From positions 62,001 to 126,000 of the forward strand of contig JAKSQK010000001.1 of the NCBI GenBank assembly GCA_024404145.1: 64,000 nt of DNA. The letters are read 5' to 3'. The notes under the pieces are model-generated. The model saw only the letters and a program-made list of their open reading frames with translations. It was not told where the DNA came from and made no database searches. The position numbers and the translations under genes were made by a program. Position 1 is the stretch's first letter, and the number at the start of each line of letters is the position of its first letter. This document shows, piece after piece, positions 1 to 8,197 of the stretch. Source of the stretch: Clostridia bacterium. GTDB lineage: Bacteria > Bacillota > Clostridia > Oscillospirales > Acutalibacteraceae.

Positions 1-337
1 CGTCAAACCCTCGGAAAAGTATTTTTTGACCCGTAGGCAGATAGGTCATTTCCATAGGTGAAACGGTGTTTCTCCAAAGATTTTCGACATGCAGTTTTTT
101 CTGAGCCCAAACGAGTTGGGCAAAGGTACTGTCTCGGTGGGTGTTCATAACTTGGCGCACAACAAGAAGATTTGTATTTTTATATTTCATTAGGCGGAAG
201 ATAAAATTGAGCGCCGTTGTGGTGCTCTTTTTTGATGCCTTTCCGCCTTTGAGCACCCGATACCGTTTTTCGGAATTCCAAAAATCGTTATAGCCCTTTC
301 CGACTATTTCGGATATTCGAAGTTCACATGTCTTCAA
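1..337 (-). CDS. phage terminase large subunit, N-terminal part (cut by window edge)
   Basis: Motor ATPase that cuts and packages phage DNA into proheads. About 112 codons are visible; the rest lies left of the window. A Walker-A-like stretch (GGKASKKSTTTA) lies near residue 31, followed by LVVRQVMNTHRDSTFAQL and SPMEMTYLPTGQKILFRG, the arrangement of PBSX-type large terminases. I choose a TTG start at 335-337 because GAGGTGG lies about 9 bases upstream; no ATG keeps this frame open. It overlaps the end of the preceding small gene by 14 bases, which fits a coupled small/large terminase pair. Whether the prophage is intact cannot be judged here. Confidence 0.85.
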   Translation of the reverse strand, partial: MKTCELRISEIVGKGYNDFWNSEKRYRVLKGGKASKKSTTTALNFIFRLMKYKNTNLLVVRQVMNTHRDSTFAQLVWAQKKLHVENLWRNTVSPMEMTYLPTGQKILFRGFD

Positions 338-581
338 TGATTTTTACCACCTCTTTGCTTTTTTCGGAGTTTTCGCCCGAAATAATACTGCGCAGTTCTT
401 TGATGGCAGAAAGGTCGCCGTTTTTCGCTTTTTTGTAGAGCGCTATCAAAACCGCCGTCTTTCTTGTCGGTTTTTTGAAAACAAACCCTTCATCTGTAAG
501 TGATGTAACCTCGGCGTTTGGTAGCTTCTCATTCAAAAGTCTTAACATTTCCGATTTTAACTGGTCGGATTTTTCTGTCAT
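324..581 (-). CDS. probable phage terminase small subunit or terminase-adjacent protein
   Basis: An 85-residue, highly charged, helical protein directly upstream of and overlapping the large terminase gene. Small terminase subunits recognise phage DNA and load the large subunit; position is the main argument. The stretch ALYKKAKNGDLSAIKEL resembles the helical repeat seen in several small terminases (alanine-rich, then GD.sAi.eL). The start has AAAGGAAA upstream. It is shorter than most small terminases (about 120-180 residues), so it may be a divergent or trimmed version, or another packaging accessory protein. Function is inferred from context. Confidence 0.5.
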   Translation of the reverse strand: MTEKSDQLKSEMLRLLNEKLPNAEVTSLTDEGFVFKKPTRKTAVLIALYKKAKNGDLSAIKELRSIISGENSEKSKEVVKIIEDM

Positions 582-664
582 ATCGGTTTCCTTTCTGCTT
601 TATTCGGCGGATTTTTACCCGCCGCATTTATAATATCCCGATAATTTGCGACATTCACCGACAT
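578..664 (-). CDS. tiny ORF coupled to the small terminase gene
   Basis: A 28-codon ORF (begins MSVNVANYRD, ends AERKPI) whose stop overlaps the start of the next gene as ATGA. The frame stays open upstream to about position 722, so it could also be the tail of a longer decayed gene that the plus-strand promoter now overlaps. No ribosome-binding site is evident before the ATG. I do not recognise it. It is listed because of the tight coupling to the phage genes. Confidence 0.25.
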   Translation of the reverse strand: MSVNVANYRDIINAAGKNPPNKAERKPI

Positions 665-706
665 ATATTTTTTAACTTTTATCAAGGCAAAAAAATCAGA
701 TAATTC

Positions 707-735
707 TTGACATGGTGTTGACTATTTTATATAAT
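707..735 (+). promoter_or_regulatory. SigA promoter for the ATP-grasp gene at 783
   Basis: TTGACA at 707-712 and TATAAT at 730-735 with exactly 17 bases between them, both perfect consensus boxes. A second TATAAT lies at 744-749. The promoter reads away from the phage genes and marks where chromosomal genes begin. Confidence 0.8.
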
Positions 736-782
736 TATGTTAGTATAATATTTTCATTTTTTCGAAAGGTTATGGAAAAATA

Positions 783-1829
783 ATGAAAAATGCAATAGGT
801 ATTATCATAAGCAGCAGCGGAGTTTTAGGAGAACGGGCAACTTCTTCTTTACAGGCAAACTATCTTTACGGTGTTGAAAGTTATGCCGTTCCGTTTTTAG
901 AGGTTGAAAATTACATAAAAAACGGTTACATAAATGCCTATAAATGGGAAAACGGAAAAATAGTTGAATGCCAAATTGATTTTCCGAAATACATAGATAT
1001 ATCATGGAGTGTTTCGAGAATTAAAAGAAACAATGAGGATATATATAATTGGATTCGTGAGAATACCGTTCTTTTAGACGAACAGGCAACCGACAAGTTT
1101 TTTCTGCAAAACAGAATGATGCGGAGCGAACTTTCGCCATATGCCATTCCTACTTTTGCTTTTAACGATTATGGTACGCTTCTTAATATGACCTTGGCTA
1201 TCCCAAAAGCCATAGTTAAGCCGAGGGGCGGAACAAAGGGAGCCGGTATTATGGCTGTTGACCTAAAAGACGACGGTGTTTATTTTTCAACCAAAGAGAA
1301 AAGCGGACTGTTAACCGAGGAAGCTTTTTTGGAATATGTTGGCGGTGTCGGAAGAGAATGCGACTTTTTGTTTGAGCCGCGGCTTAATTTGTTAAATGCT
1401 GAGGGAAAGGCCGTAGATTTCAGATGCCTTGTTGCCCGAAACGGAACAGGCGATTGGCAAAATGTTTTAACCTATGCGAGAATAGGCGGTTCAAATGTCG
1501 TTTCTAATTTCTCATACGGCGGCGGTTCGCTAAATTTCGCCATTAAGGTTTTAGAGCAGATGGTAGGCGATAAGGCCGAAGAAAAATTAGCCGAAATAAA
1601 CGAAGTTGCCTTAAAAACAGCCGCTTTTGTTCAAAGTCATGCAACGGTAAATTCCTGCCGTTTGGGTATTGATATTTGTGTTGACCGAGATACAAATCGG
1701 GTTTATGTTATAGAAGCCAACGCAAAGCCGGGTGTAAAATTCGTAGGGCCTTGGCCTCTTGCGTTAGTTCTTGCTCAGTACTATAAATATGTGCTTGAAA
1801 ACGGCGCATTTAGTGATTATAAAAAATAA
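783..1829 (+). CDS. YheC/YheD-like ATP-grasp protein
   Basis: A 348-residue ATP-grasp-fold protein of the YheC/YheD type; members in Bacillus are linked to the endospore coat, but the substrate is unknown. The ATP-binding loop KPRGGTKGAG lies at residues 146-155. The stretches VDFRCLVARNGTGDW and YARIGGSNVVSNFSYGG are typical of this family, and the C-terminal metal-binding segment YVIEANAKPG lies near residue 320. Such enzymes usually join a carboxylate to an amine via an acyl phosphate. The next gene starts 12 bases later, so the two are probably co-transcribed. A spore-related role is inference from the family and from cotJ elsewhere in the window. Confidence 0.75.
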   Translation: MKNAIGIIISSSGVLGERATSSLQANYLYGVESYAVPFLEVENYIKNGYINAYKWENGKIVECQIDFPKYIDISWSVSRIKRNNEDIYNWIRENTVLLDEQATDKFFLQNRMMRSELSPYAIPTFAFNDYGTLLNMTLAIPKAIVKPRGGTKGAGIMAVDLKDDGVYFSTKEKSGLLTEEAFLEYVGGVGRECDFLFEPRLNLLNAEGKAVDFRCLVARNGTGDWQNVLTYARIGGSNVVSNFSYGGGSLNFAIKVLEQMVGDKAEEKLAEINEVALKTAAFVQSHATVNSCRLGIDICVDRDTNRVYVIEANAKPGVKFVGPWPLALVLAQYYKYVLENGAFSDYKK

Positions 1830-1841
1830 GGAGTTGTTTTT

Positions 1842-3068
1842 TTGAAAAAGGTAAAGGTTTCATTAGGTTTGGCAATTCTCATTTCGCTTGTTTTAGGTAT
1901 TGTTGCAGGTATTATCCTGCAAAACAACGGTGATTTCACAACGGCATATCTTAAACCGTTCGGAACGATTTATATCAATTTACTTAAATTGCTTGTAGTT
2001 CCCATTGTTTTGTTTTCAATTATCGATGGCGTAGTATCGCTCGGCAGTGTGAAAAAGGTTGGCTCTATCGGTTGGAAAACCGTTGTTTTCTTTGTTCCGA
2101 CAACCATTATCGCTAGTATTATAGGTATTTTCTCTGCAAAAATTTTCTCTCCCAGTTTCCCCATGCTCGTAAAGCAAACCCTCGAAACTGCCTATGAACC
2201 CAGAACATTTATGGAAGAACTGGTGGCTATATTCCCGTCGAACTGGTTGCAGCCGCTTATTGATACCGATATGTTGCCGACAATAGTTATCGCTTTGCTT
2301 ACCGGTTTTGGCATTTTGCTTACCGGCGAAGAAGGAAAGAAAGTTGCAAACGGCTTCCATTCGTTTTATACCGTTATAATGAAAATGATGGGAATAATCC
2401 TTTGGCTTACTCCTATCGGTGTTTTTTGCCTTATAACCGATACTATTGCGGTTAACGGAGTTCAAATTCTCTCAAAACTCGGAATAGTATTACTTGCGGT
2501 TTATGTTGGATATATTATCCATGCCGTTGTAGTTTACGGATTTACTTTAATTGCTTTTGCAAAAATAAGTCCCGCAAGATTTATAAAAGAAATGTTCCCT
2601 GCAATGGTAACCGCATTTACAACTACAAGTTCAAGCGCTGCACTTCCGCTTAATATGGAATGTACCAACCGCCTTGGCGCAAAGAAGGAAACAACTTCCT
2701 TTATTTTGACTCTCGGTTGTACCGTAAATAAGGACGGCGCTGCAATTTATATGTGCATAATTGCCGTATTTATCGCAAAATGTTACGGCATAAACCTTTC
2801 GGTTGCAGAACTTGTTACAATTGCCGCTACGGCAACTGTTGCATCTATCGGAAGCGCAGCTGGTATGCCGGGCGCTGCAATGATTATGATGACGGTTGTT
2901 TTAAGCAGCGTAGGTTTACCGCTTGAAGGCGTTGCGCTTGTTGCAGGTATAGATAAACTGTTTGATATGGGCAGAACCTGTCTTAATATGACCGGCGATT
3001 CGATTTGTGCTCTTGCGATAGACCGCATCGAAAAGAGAAAAGCCGAGCGCAAGGCAAAGCAAAACTAA
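1842..3068 (+). CDS. dicarboxylate/amino acid:cation symporter (DAACS family)
   Basis: A 408-residue integral membrane symporter of the GltP/SdcS/glutamate-transporter fold, importing C4-dicarboxylates or acidic amino acids with Na+ or H+. Hallmarks seen are the serine-rich re-entrant loop TTTSSSAALPL (around residue 265), the NKDGAAIYM segment of TM7 (usually NMDGTA), a second re-entrant loop with GSAAGMPGA, and the TM8 motif DRxxD-like DKLFDMGRTCLNMTGD that binds the substrate amino and carboxyl groups. The start is TTG, with TAAGGAG overlapping the stop of the gene before it. The exact substrate cannot be read. Confidence 0.88.
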   Translation: MKKVKVSLGLAILISLVLGIVAGIILQNNGDFTTAYLKPFGTIYINLLKLLVVPIVLFSIIDGVVSLGSVKKVGSIGWKTVVFFVPTTIIASIIGIFSAKIFSPSFPMLVKQTLETAYEPRTFMEELVAIFPSNWLQPLIDTDMLPTIVIALLTGFGILLTGEEGKKVANGFHSFYTVIMKMMGIILWLTPIGVFCLITDTIAVNGVQILSKLGIVLLAVYVGYIIHAVVVYGFTLIAFAKISPARFIKEMFPAMVTAFTTTSSSAALPLNMECTNRLGAKKETTSFILTLGCTVNKDGAAIYMCIIAVFIAKCYGINLSVAELVTIAATATVASIGSAAGMPGAAMIMMTVVLSSVGLPLEGVALVAGIDKLFDMGRTCLNMTGDSICALAIDRIEKRKAERKAKQN

Positions 3069-3093
3069 ATAAAAAATAATAAATATCATTTTC

Positions 3094-3134
3094 AAAAAAT
3101 CGTTTTCTTAAATCCCGAGAAAACGATTTTTTTA
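3094..3134 (+). terminator. intrinsic terminator after the symporter gene
   Basis: Hairpin with arms AATCGTTTTCT and AGAAAACGATT, followed by a run of seven T. Confidence 0.8.
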
Positions 3135-3215
3135 TTGTAACGGTTAAATGAAGGAAAAAATTATAGAAAACTTAGAAAATTCTTTACGGGGCAGACAATA
3201 TATTGCTTATATTTC

Positions 3216-3243
3216 TTGCTTTTTTCCGAAAATATGGTATAAT
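3216..3243 (+). promoter_or_regulatory. SigA promoter with extended -10 for the gene at 3266
   Basis: TTGCTT at 3216-3221 and TATAAT at 3238-3243 with 16 bases between them; TGG directly before the -10 makes it an extended -10. It fixes the downstream start at 3266, because transcription begins after any earlier in-frame start. Confidence 0.7.
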
Positions 3244-3265
3244 AAATCGGTTAGGAGGCAGTTTT

Positions 3266-3700
3266 ATGAAGGACTATAAAAAAAGCGTTAAACTAACGCT
3301 CGGTTTAACATATTTTCTTATGATAGCTCTTGCGGTTTTCGTTATAACATTGCCGTATATTGCAACATGGTATGTTGAAAAAATGTCAAGACCTGCAAGA
3401 CTTGCAACGGTAACTATGCTTTCTTGTTATCCTTGTTTTCCGTTTGCCGTTGTTGCATTGCTGTCGCTTAGGAAACTGCTCAAAAATGTTTTGCAGGATA
3501 AAGTTATTTGCAAAGCAAATCTAACCTATCTTAAAAGAATGGCATATTGCTGTTTTTTTGCAGGTACAATTATGATTATTACGGGATTTTTTTATAAGCC
3601 GTTTTTTATTTCGGGCGGCTCGGCAATTTTCATATCGGTAATAATTAAAATGTTTTATGATATTTTAAGGTACTTTTCAGAAAAGCAGAAAGAGGAGTGA
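3266..3700 (+). CDS. DUF2975-like small membrane protein
   Basis: A 144-residue membrane protein with about four hydrophobic segments (around residues 10-33, 50-68, 90-108 and 115-133). The layout, with a charged loop before the third helix (VICKANLTYLKRMAYCC), resembles DUF2975 proteins, which often pair with a small HTH regulator; none is adjacent here. An upstream in-frame start at 3203 is rejected because TTAGGAGG lies just before the ATG at 3266 and the promoter overlaps the earlier codons. Function unknown. Confidence 0.6.
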   Translation: MKDYKKSVKLTLGLTYFLMIALAVFVITLPYIATWYVEKMSRPARLATVTMLSCYPCFPFAVVALLSLRKLLKNVLQDKVICKANLTYLKRMAYCCFFAGTIMIITGFFYKPFFISGGSAIFISVIIKMFYDILRYFSEKQKEE

Positions 3701-3706
3701 TTTAGT

Positions 3707-3976
3707 ATGAAAACCGTAATTACGGTTATCGGTAAAGATGCTGTGGGAATAACCGCAAAAGTGAGCGCAATATGCGCTCAAAGGGATGCGAATATAATTG
3801 ATATAACCCAGTCGGTATTAAAGGACATTTTCGTTATGGTAATGCTAACTGAAATGGCGGATAAGGATAATTCTCTTAAAGAATTGACAAACGATTTGAA
3901 AACTCTTTCGGAAAAAAGCGGACTTGATATCCGAGTTATGAGAGAAGAAGTTTTTAATTCAATGCATAGAATTTAA
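3707..3976 (+). CDS. ACT domain protein, UPF0237 family
   Basis: An 89-residue protein made of a single ACT domain, starting with the family pattern ITVIGKDAVGITAKVSA, then a helix and DIFVMVMLTEM. ACT domains bind small ligands, often amino acids, and dimerise. UPF0237 proteins commonly sit directly upstream of UPF0210 proteins, as here, suggesting the ACT protein senses a ligand for its neighbour. It starts 6 bases after the preceding gene, so transcription is shared with it. No ligand can be assigned. Confidence 0.8.
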   Translation: MKTVITVIGKDAVGITAKVSAICAQRDANIIDITQSVLKDIFVMVMLTEMADKDNSLKELTNDLKTLSEKSGLDIRVMREEVFNSMHRI

Positions 3977-4075
3977 GAGGTATTGCGCGAGAATTAGCGC
4001 AAACCTGATAATAAATGCGCCCGTTTGGTGAGTTTTCATCGCATTTTGTGTCTTATAAAAGAAATGGTGATTAGT

Positions 4076-5434
4076 ATGCTTAACCTTAATGATATAATCG
4101 AAACCGTTAATATGATTGAGCAGGATAATCTCGATATCAGAACCGTTACAATGGGAATTTCTCTTCTCGACTGTGCCGATGCGGATATTGATAAATCCTG
4201 CAAAAAAATCTATGATAAAATAATAAATAAAGCGGGAAACCTCGTAAAAACGGTTTGTGAAATCGAAACGGAATACGGTATCCCGATAATAAATAAAAGA
4301 ATAAGCGTAACCCCTATATCAATGCTTGTAGGTGTTTCGGGGGGCGACCCCGTAAAATATGCAAAAACTTTGCAAAAGGCAGCCGACGATACGGGAGTAA
4401 ACTTTATAGGCGGATTTTCCGCTCTTGTTCATAAAGGATTTTCGGCAGGAGATACCGAACTTATAAAGGCAATACCGAGGGCTTTGGCAGAAACTTCAAA
4501 CATCTGCGCTTCGGTAAATATAGGTTCAACAAAGTCCGGAATAAATATGGATGCCGTAAAACTTATGGGTGAGATAGTTAAAGAATCTGCCGAACTGACA
4601 AAGGATAAAAACTGCATAGGCCCTGCAAAACTTGTTGTGCTTTGCAATGCCCCCGAGGATAATCCGTTTATGGCAGGAGCTTTCCACGGTGTCGGTGAGC
4701 CGGACTGCGTTATTAATGTCGGTGTATCGGGTCCCGGTGTTGTCCAGTCGGCGATAAAGAAATGTCCTGACGGCGATATGGGCGAAATTGCCGAGATAAT
4801 AAAGAAAACTGCATTTAAGATAACCCGTATGGGACAACTTGTCGGAAATGTTGCTTCAAAACGGTTAGGTGTTCCTTTTGGCATAGTTGACCTGTCTTTG
4901 GCACCTACTCCTGCGGTAGGCGATTCGGTTGCGAGAATACTCGAAGAAATGGGACTTGAACAATGCGGTATTCACGGAACTACCGCCGCTCTTGCAATGC
5001 TTAACGATGCCGTTAAAAAAGGCGGAGTTATGGCTTCGTCTTCGGTAGGAGGACTTTCGGGTGCATTTATTCCCGTTTCGGAAGATGCGGGAATGATAGA
5101 AGCCGCAAGAGAAGGAACGCTGACAATTCAAAAGTTAGAGGCAATGACCGCCGTTTGCTCGGTTGGTCTTGATATGATAGTTTTGCCGGGAGCAACGCCT
5201 ACCGAGGTTATATCGGCAGTAATTGCCGATGAGGCCGCTATCGGTATGGTAAACAGTAAAACAACCGCCGTAAGAGTAATCCCCGCTATCGGAAAAGAGG
5301 TAGGCGAAGAACTCAATTTCGGAGGTCTTTTGGGTTCGGGACCGGTTATGGAAATAAATATCCGAAAAAGTCCCAAAAAGTTTATTGACCGAGGCGGAAG
5401 AATACCCGCCCCGATGCAAAGTCTTAAAAACTGA
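4076..5434 (+). CDS. UPF0210 (PFL-family/DUF711) protein
   Basis: A 452-residue UPF0210 protein, related to the DUF711 group loosely linked to the pyruvate formate-lyase superfamily; its reaction is unknown. Seen are [10 protein letters not shown] at the start, [15 protein letters not shown], and a glycine-rich C-terminal half with [10 protein letters not shown] and [20 protein letters not shown] take the ATG at 4076, preceded by AATGGTGATT, over an upstream in-frame GTG at 4025 that would add an unrelated 17-residue lead. The 99-base gap after the ACT gene holds only a weak inverted repeat (AAATGCG/CGCATTT at 4013-4046). Confidence 0.8.
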   Translation: MLNLNDIIETVNMIEQDNLDIRTVTMGISLLDCADADIDKSCKKIYDKIINKAGNLVKTVCEIETEYGIPIINKRISVTPISMLVGVSGGDPVKYAKTLQKAADDTGVNFIGGFSALVHKGFSAGDTELIKAIPRALAETSNICASVNIGSTKSGINMDAVKLMGEIVKESAELTKDKNCIGPAKLVVLCNAPEDNPFMAGAFHGVGEPDCVINVGVSGPGVVQSAIKKCPDGDMGEIAEIIKKTAFKITRMGQLVGNVASKRLGVPFGIVDLSLAPTPAVGDSVARILEEMGLEQCGIHGTTAALAMLNDAVKKGGVMASSSVGGLSGAFIPVSEDAGMIEAAREGTLTIQKLEAMTAVCSVGLDMIVLPGATPTEVISAVIADEAAIGMVNSKTTAVRVIPAIGKEVGEELNFGGLLGSGPVMEINIRKSPKKFIDRGGRIPAPMQSLKN

Positions 5435-5450
5435 TTTTTAAGAGGTGATA

Positions 5451-5777
5451 ATGATTTTGAAACTGAAAAAAGGGGATATAATCGTTATCATCGTTGCCGT
5501 TTGTTTGTTTGTTTTTTCGGTAAGTCTTTGTTTTCTCCTTAAAAAAAGCGGAAAGCAAGTAAGGGTTTACGAAAACAATAAACTGATTTTTGAGGGAAGT
5601 TTGTTTTCTGATACCGAAATTAAACTTTCGCATAATTTGGTTGCGATAAAAAACGGCAAAGTTTATATGAAAAAATCCGACTGTAAAAATCAGATTTGTG
5701 TTAAAACGGGTATGATAGAAAATTCTCGGGAGTGCATAGTATGTTTGCCGAACAAGGTGATAATAGAAGTAGAATAA
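5451..5777 (+). CDS. NusG domain II-like protein with N-terminal membrane segment
   Basis: A 108-residue protein with one N-terminal transmembrane helix (about residues 8-28), then a small beta domain like NusG domain II: VRVYENNKLIFEGSL, then SDCKNQICVKTG and CIVCLPNKVIIEV. The paired cysteines in CKNQIC and CIVC are typical of the bacterial NusG-II family that accompanies ApbE-like and Gx-transporter genes. It is not the transcription factor NusG. A GTG at 5445 lies inside the ribosome-binding site (AGAGGTG), so ATG at 5451 is used. It overlaps the next gene by 37 bases. Confidence 0.75.
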   Translation: MILKLKKGDIIVIIVAVCLFVFSVSLCFLLKKSGKQVRVYENNKLIFEGSLFSDTEIKLSHNLVAIKNGKVYMKKSDCKNQICVKTGMIENSRECIVCLPNKVIIEVE

Positions 5778-6262
5778 AATCTATATGCATTTATTCGGTT
5801 TTAACCGTTTGCTGTATTGTTTTCGGGTATATTGAAACCCTTATTCCAACAGCTTTAATAGCCCCCGGAATAAAACTCGGACTTGCAAATTCGGTAGCGC
5901 TTATGCTCATTATTTTCGGCGATATAAAGGGTGCGGTTTTAGTAAATACGGCAAGAATACTCTTATCTGCCGTTTTATTCGGCTCTTTGTTTTCGTTATT
6001 GTTCTCTCTCTGTGCGGGAACGGCTTCGGTTGCCGTTTGCATTTTAGTTGCAAAAAGCAAAAGTGTTTCTGCTGTCGGAATAAGTATTGCAGGGGCGGTA
6101 ACGCATAATACGGTACAAACTGCGATTGCTTTTTTTGTCCTTAACAAAGGAGTGCTTTTCTATTTGCCGATTTTGATAATTTCAGCCATAATAAGCGGTT
6201 TTGTAATTGCCGTAATATCAATACTTGTTTCAAAAAAATTAAAGTCGATTTTATCTTTTTAA
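5741..6262 (+). CDS. Gx transporter family protein (HepI-like membrane protein)
   Basis: A 173-residue protein with about five transmembrane helices, of the family called heptaprenyl diphosphate synthase component I in older annotations and Gx transporter in newer ones. Hallmarks are IETLIPTALIAPGIKLGLANSV at the start and AGAVTHNTVQTAIAF. It is an S-component-like membrane protein, probably for small-molecule uptake, with unknown substrate. The ATG at 5741 has GGGAG 8 bases upstream. It overlaps the NusG-II-like gene, a pairing frequent in Clostridia. Confidence 0.75.
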   Translation: MFAEQGDNRSRIKSICIYSVLTVCCIVFGYIETLIPTALIAPGIKLGLANSVALMLIIFGDIKGAVLVNTARILLSAVLFGSLFSLLFSLCAGTASVAVCILVAKSKSVSAVGISIAGAVTHNTVQTAIAFFVLNKGVLFYLPILIISAIISGFVIAVISILVSKKLKSILSF

Positions 6263-6291
6263 TTAAATGAATTTTAGAAGGAGTTTAATAT

Positions 6292-8133
6292 ATGTGCGGT
6301 TTTGTAGGTTTTACAAACAACATAAAGGATAACGGTACGGTTCTTGAAAAAATGATGAACCGTATTGTTCACAGAGGCCCCGATTCTGACGGAAAGTATT
6401 TAGATGAGAATATTGCTCTCGGATTCAGAAGACTCAGTATCATAGACCTTGCCGAGGGCGACCAACCGATGTTTAATGAAGATAAATCGTTGGTACTTGT
6501 TTTTAACGGCGAGATATATAATCATTTGGAACTGAGAGAAGAACTTTTGAAACTCGGCCATAAGTTCAAAAACAAAGCCGATAGCGAAGTTTTACTCCAT
6601 GGCTTTGAGGAATGGGGCGAAAAGCTTGTTCAAAAACTCAGAGGAATGTTCGCTTTTGTAATATATAACAGAGAAGACAAAACTCTTTTCGGCGCCAGAG
6701 ATATGTTCGGAATAAAGCCGTTTTACTATACGGTTATGAACGGCAACTTTATTTTCGGCTCAGAAATCAAAGCGTTTCTTGACCACCCCGAGTTTACTAA
6801 AGAACTTAACGAAGATGCGCTGGGCCATTATCTTTCTTTTCAGTATTCTCCTACTGAGGAAACATTCTTTAAGGGTGTTTTCAAACTCCCACCTGCTCAT
6901 TATTTCACCTATAAAAACGGCATAATCGAAAGGCAGCGCTATTTTAAGCCGAATTTTAACGAAACCGAGGGTGTTCTCGATTATTTTGCCGATAAGGTTG
7001 ACGAAACGGTAAGAGAATCTGTAAAAGCGCATAAAATCGCCGATGTTGATGTCGGCTCTTTCCTTTCGAGCGGTATAGATTCTAGTTATATAGCCGAAGC
7101 CGCAAATGTCGATAAAACATTTACAGTCGGCTTTGAGAGTAACGACGGCAACCGTTATAACGAAATCGGCTATGCAAAGGATTTTGCCGAAGTTATAGGT
7201 GTTAAGCATTATTCAAAAGTAATAACCCCTTCGGAATATTGGGATACATTCCCGCTTATTCAGTATCATATGGACGAGCCGTTGGCAGACCCTGCCGCCA
7301 TTGCTCTTTATTTTGTAAGCAAACTTGCAAGTGAGCATGTAAAGGTTGTAATGTCGGGAGAGGGAGCCGATGAACTTTTCGGCGGATACAGAATTTATGA
7401 GGAACCGATAACCTTAACCGCCTATGATAAACTTCCCTTTGCAATAAGGAGAGTAATTTCAAAAATTTGCGAAAAACTTCCGCAAAAGCATGGCATAAAT
7501 TATCTTGTAAGACGGGGAAAAACCATCGAAGAAAGATTTATCGGAAATGCAAATATATTCTCTAAAAAAGAGCGGGATAAGATTTTGAAATCCCAAAGGG
7601 CAAAATCGGCAGCGGCTCCTAGTGTTGTTTGCGCTAAATTTTACAGCGAAGTCGAAGGGAAAGACGATATTACAAAAATGCAATATCTCGATATAAATAT
7701 GTGGCTTATAGGCGATATTCTTCTCAAAGCCGATAAAACGAGTATGGCAAACTCGCTTGAACTCAGAGTGCCGTTCCTCGATAAAAATGTTATGGCTCTT
7801 GCCGAGACAATTCCGCTTGATTGCAGAGTAAATACCGTTTCAACTAAACTTGCGCTCAGAAAAGCCGCCGAGAAAACACTTCCTAAGAGAACGGCAACAA
7901 AGGACAAGCTCGGTTTCCCCGTTCCGATAAGAGAGTGGCTTAAACAAGAAGAATACTACGAAAGGGTTAAGACGGCATTTACCGGCGATACGGCAAACAA
8001 GTATTTTAATACCGATGAATTAGTCGCCTTGCTTGACCGCCATAAAAACGGCAAAGAAGATGTCAGCCGTAAGATTTGGACAGTTTATACATTTCTTGTT
8101 TGGTATAACGAATTTTTCATAAAGGAAAATTGA
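6292..8133 (+). CDS. asnB: asparagine synthase (glutamine-hydrolysing)
   Basis: Makes asparagine from aspartate, glutamine and ATP. At 613 residues it has both usual domains: an N-terminal class II glutaminase with catalytic Cys2 (MCGFVGF), RIVHRGPDS and FNGEIYN; and a C-terminal synthetase with the pyrophosphate loop SSGIDSS near residue 258 and SGEGADELFGGY. The start has AGAAGGAG upstream. The preceding gene ends 29 bases earlier, so asnB may be co-transcribed. The thrS promoter overlaps its stop codon. Confidence 0.95.
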   Translation: MCGFVGFTNNIKDNGTVLEKMMNRIVHRGPDSDGKYLDENIALGFRRLSIIDLAEGDQPMFNEDKSLVLVFNGEIYNHLELREELLKLGHKFKNKADSEVLLHGFEEWGEKLVQKLRGMFAFVIYNREDKTLFGARDMFGIKPFYYTVMNGNFIFGSEIKAFLDHPEFTKELNEDALGHYLSFQYSPTEETFFKGVFKLPPAHYFTYKNGIIERQRYFKPNFNETEGVLDYFADKVDETVRESVKAHKIADVDVGSFLSSGIDSSYIAEAANVDKTFTVGFESNDGNRYNEIGYAKDFAEVIGVKHYSKVITPSEYWDTFPLIQYHMDEPLADPAAIALYFVSKLASEHVKVVMSGEGADELFGGYRIYEEPITLTAYDKLPFAIRRVISKICEKLPQKHGINYLVRRGKTIEERFIGNANIFSKKERDKILKSQRAKSAAAPSVVCAKFYSEVEGKDDITKMQYLDINMWLIGDILLKADKTSMANSLELRVPFLDKNVMALAETIPLDCRVNTVSTKLALRKAAEKTLPKRTATKDKLGFPVPIREWLKQEEYYERVKTAFTGDTANKYFNTDELVALLDRHKNGKEDVSRKIWTVYTFLVWYNEFFIKEN

Positions 8134-8158
8134 CAAATAACAACAAAAGTTTTATACT
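8130..8158 (+). promoter_or_regulatory. SigA promoter for thrS
   Basis: TTGACA at 8130-8135 overlaps the asnB stop; TATACT at 8153-8158, 17-base spacer. The leader would be only about 33 bases, too short for a T-box. Confidence 0.75.
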
Positions 8159-8197
8159 ATTAGTTAGGTTTTTCCAAAAGAGAGGGAATGAAGCAAT

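Noticed and set aside
4025-4075. Longer start for the UPF0210 protein
   Set aside because: The added 17 residues look unrelated and a good ribosome-binding site lies before 4076.
8134-8197. T-box before thrS
   Set aside because: The leader from the promoter to the start is about 33-40 bases, far too short, and has no T-box word.
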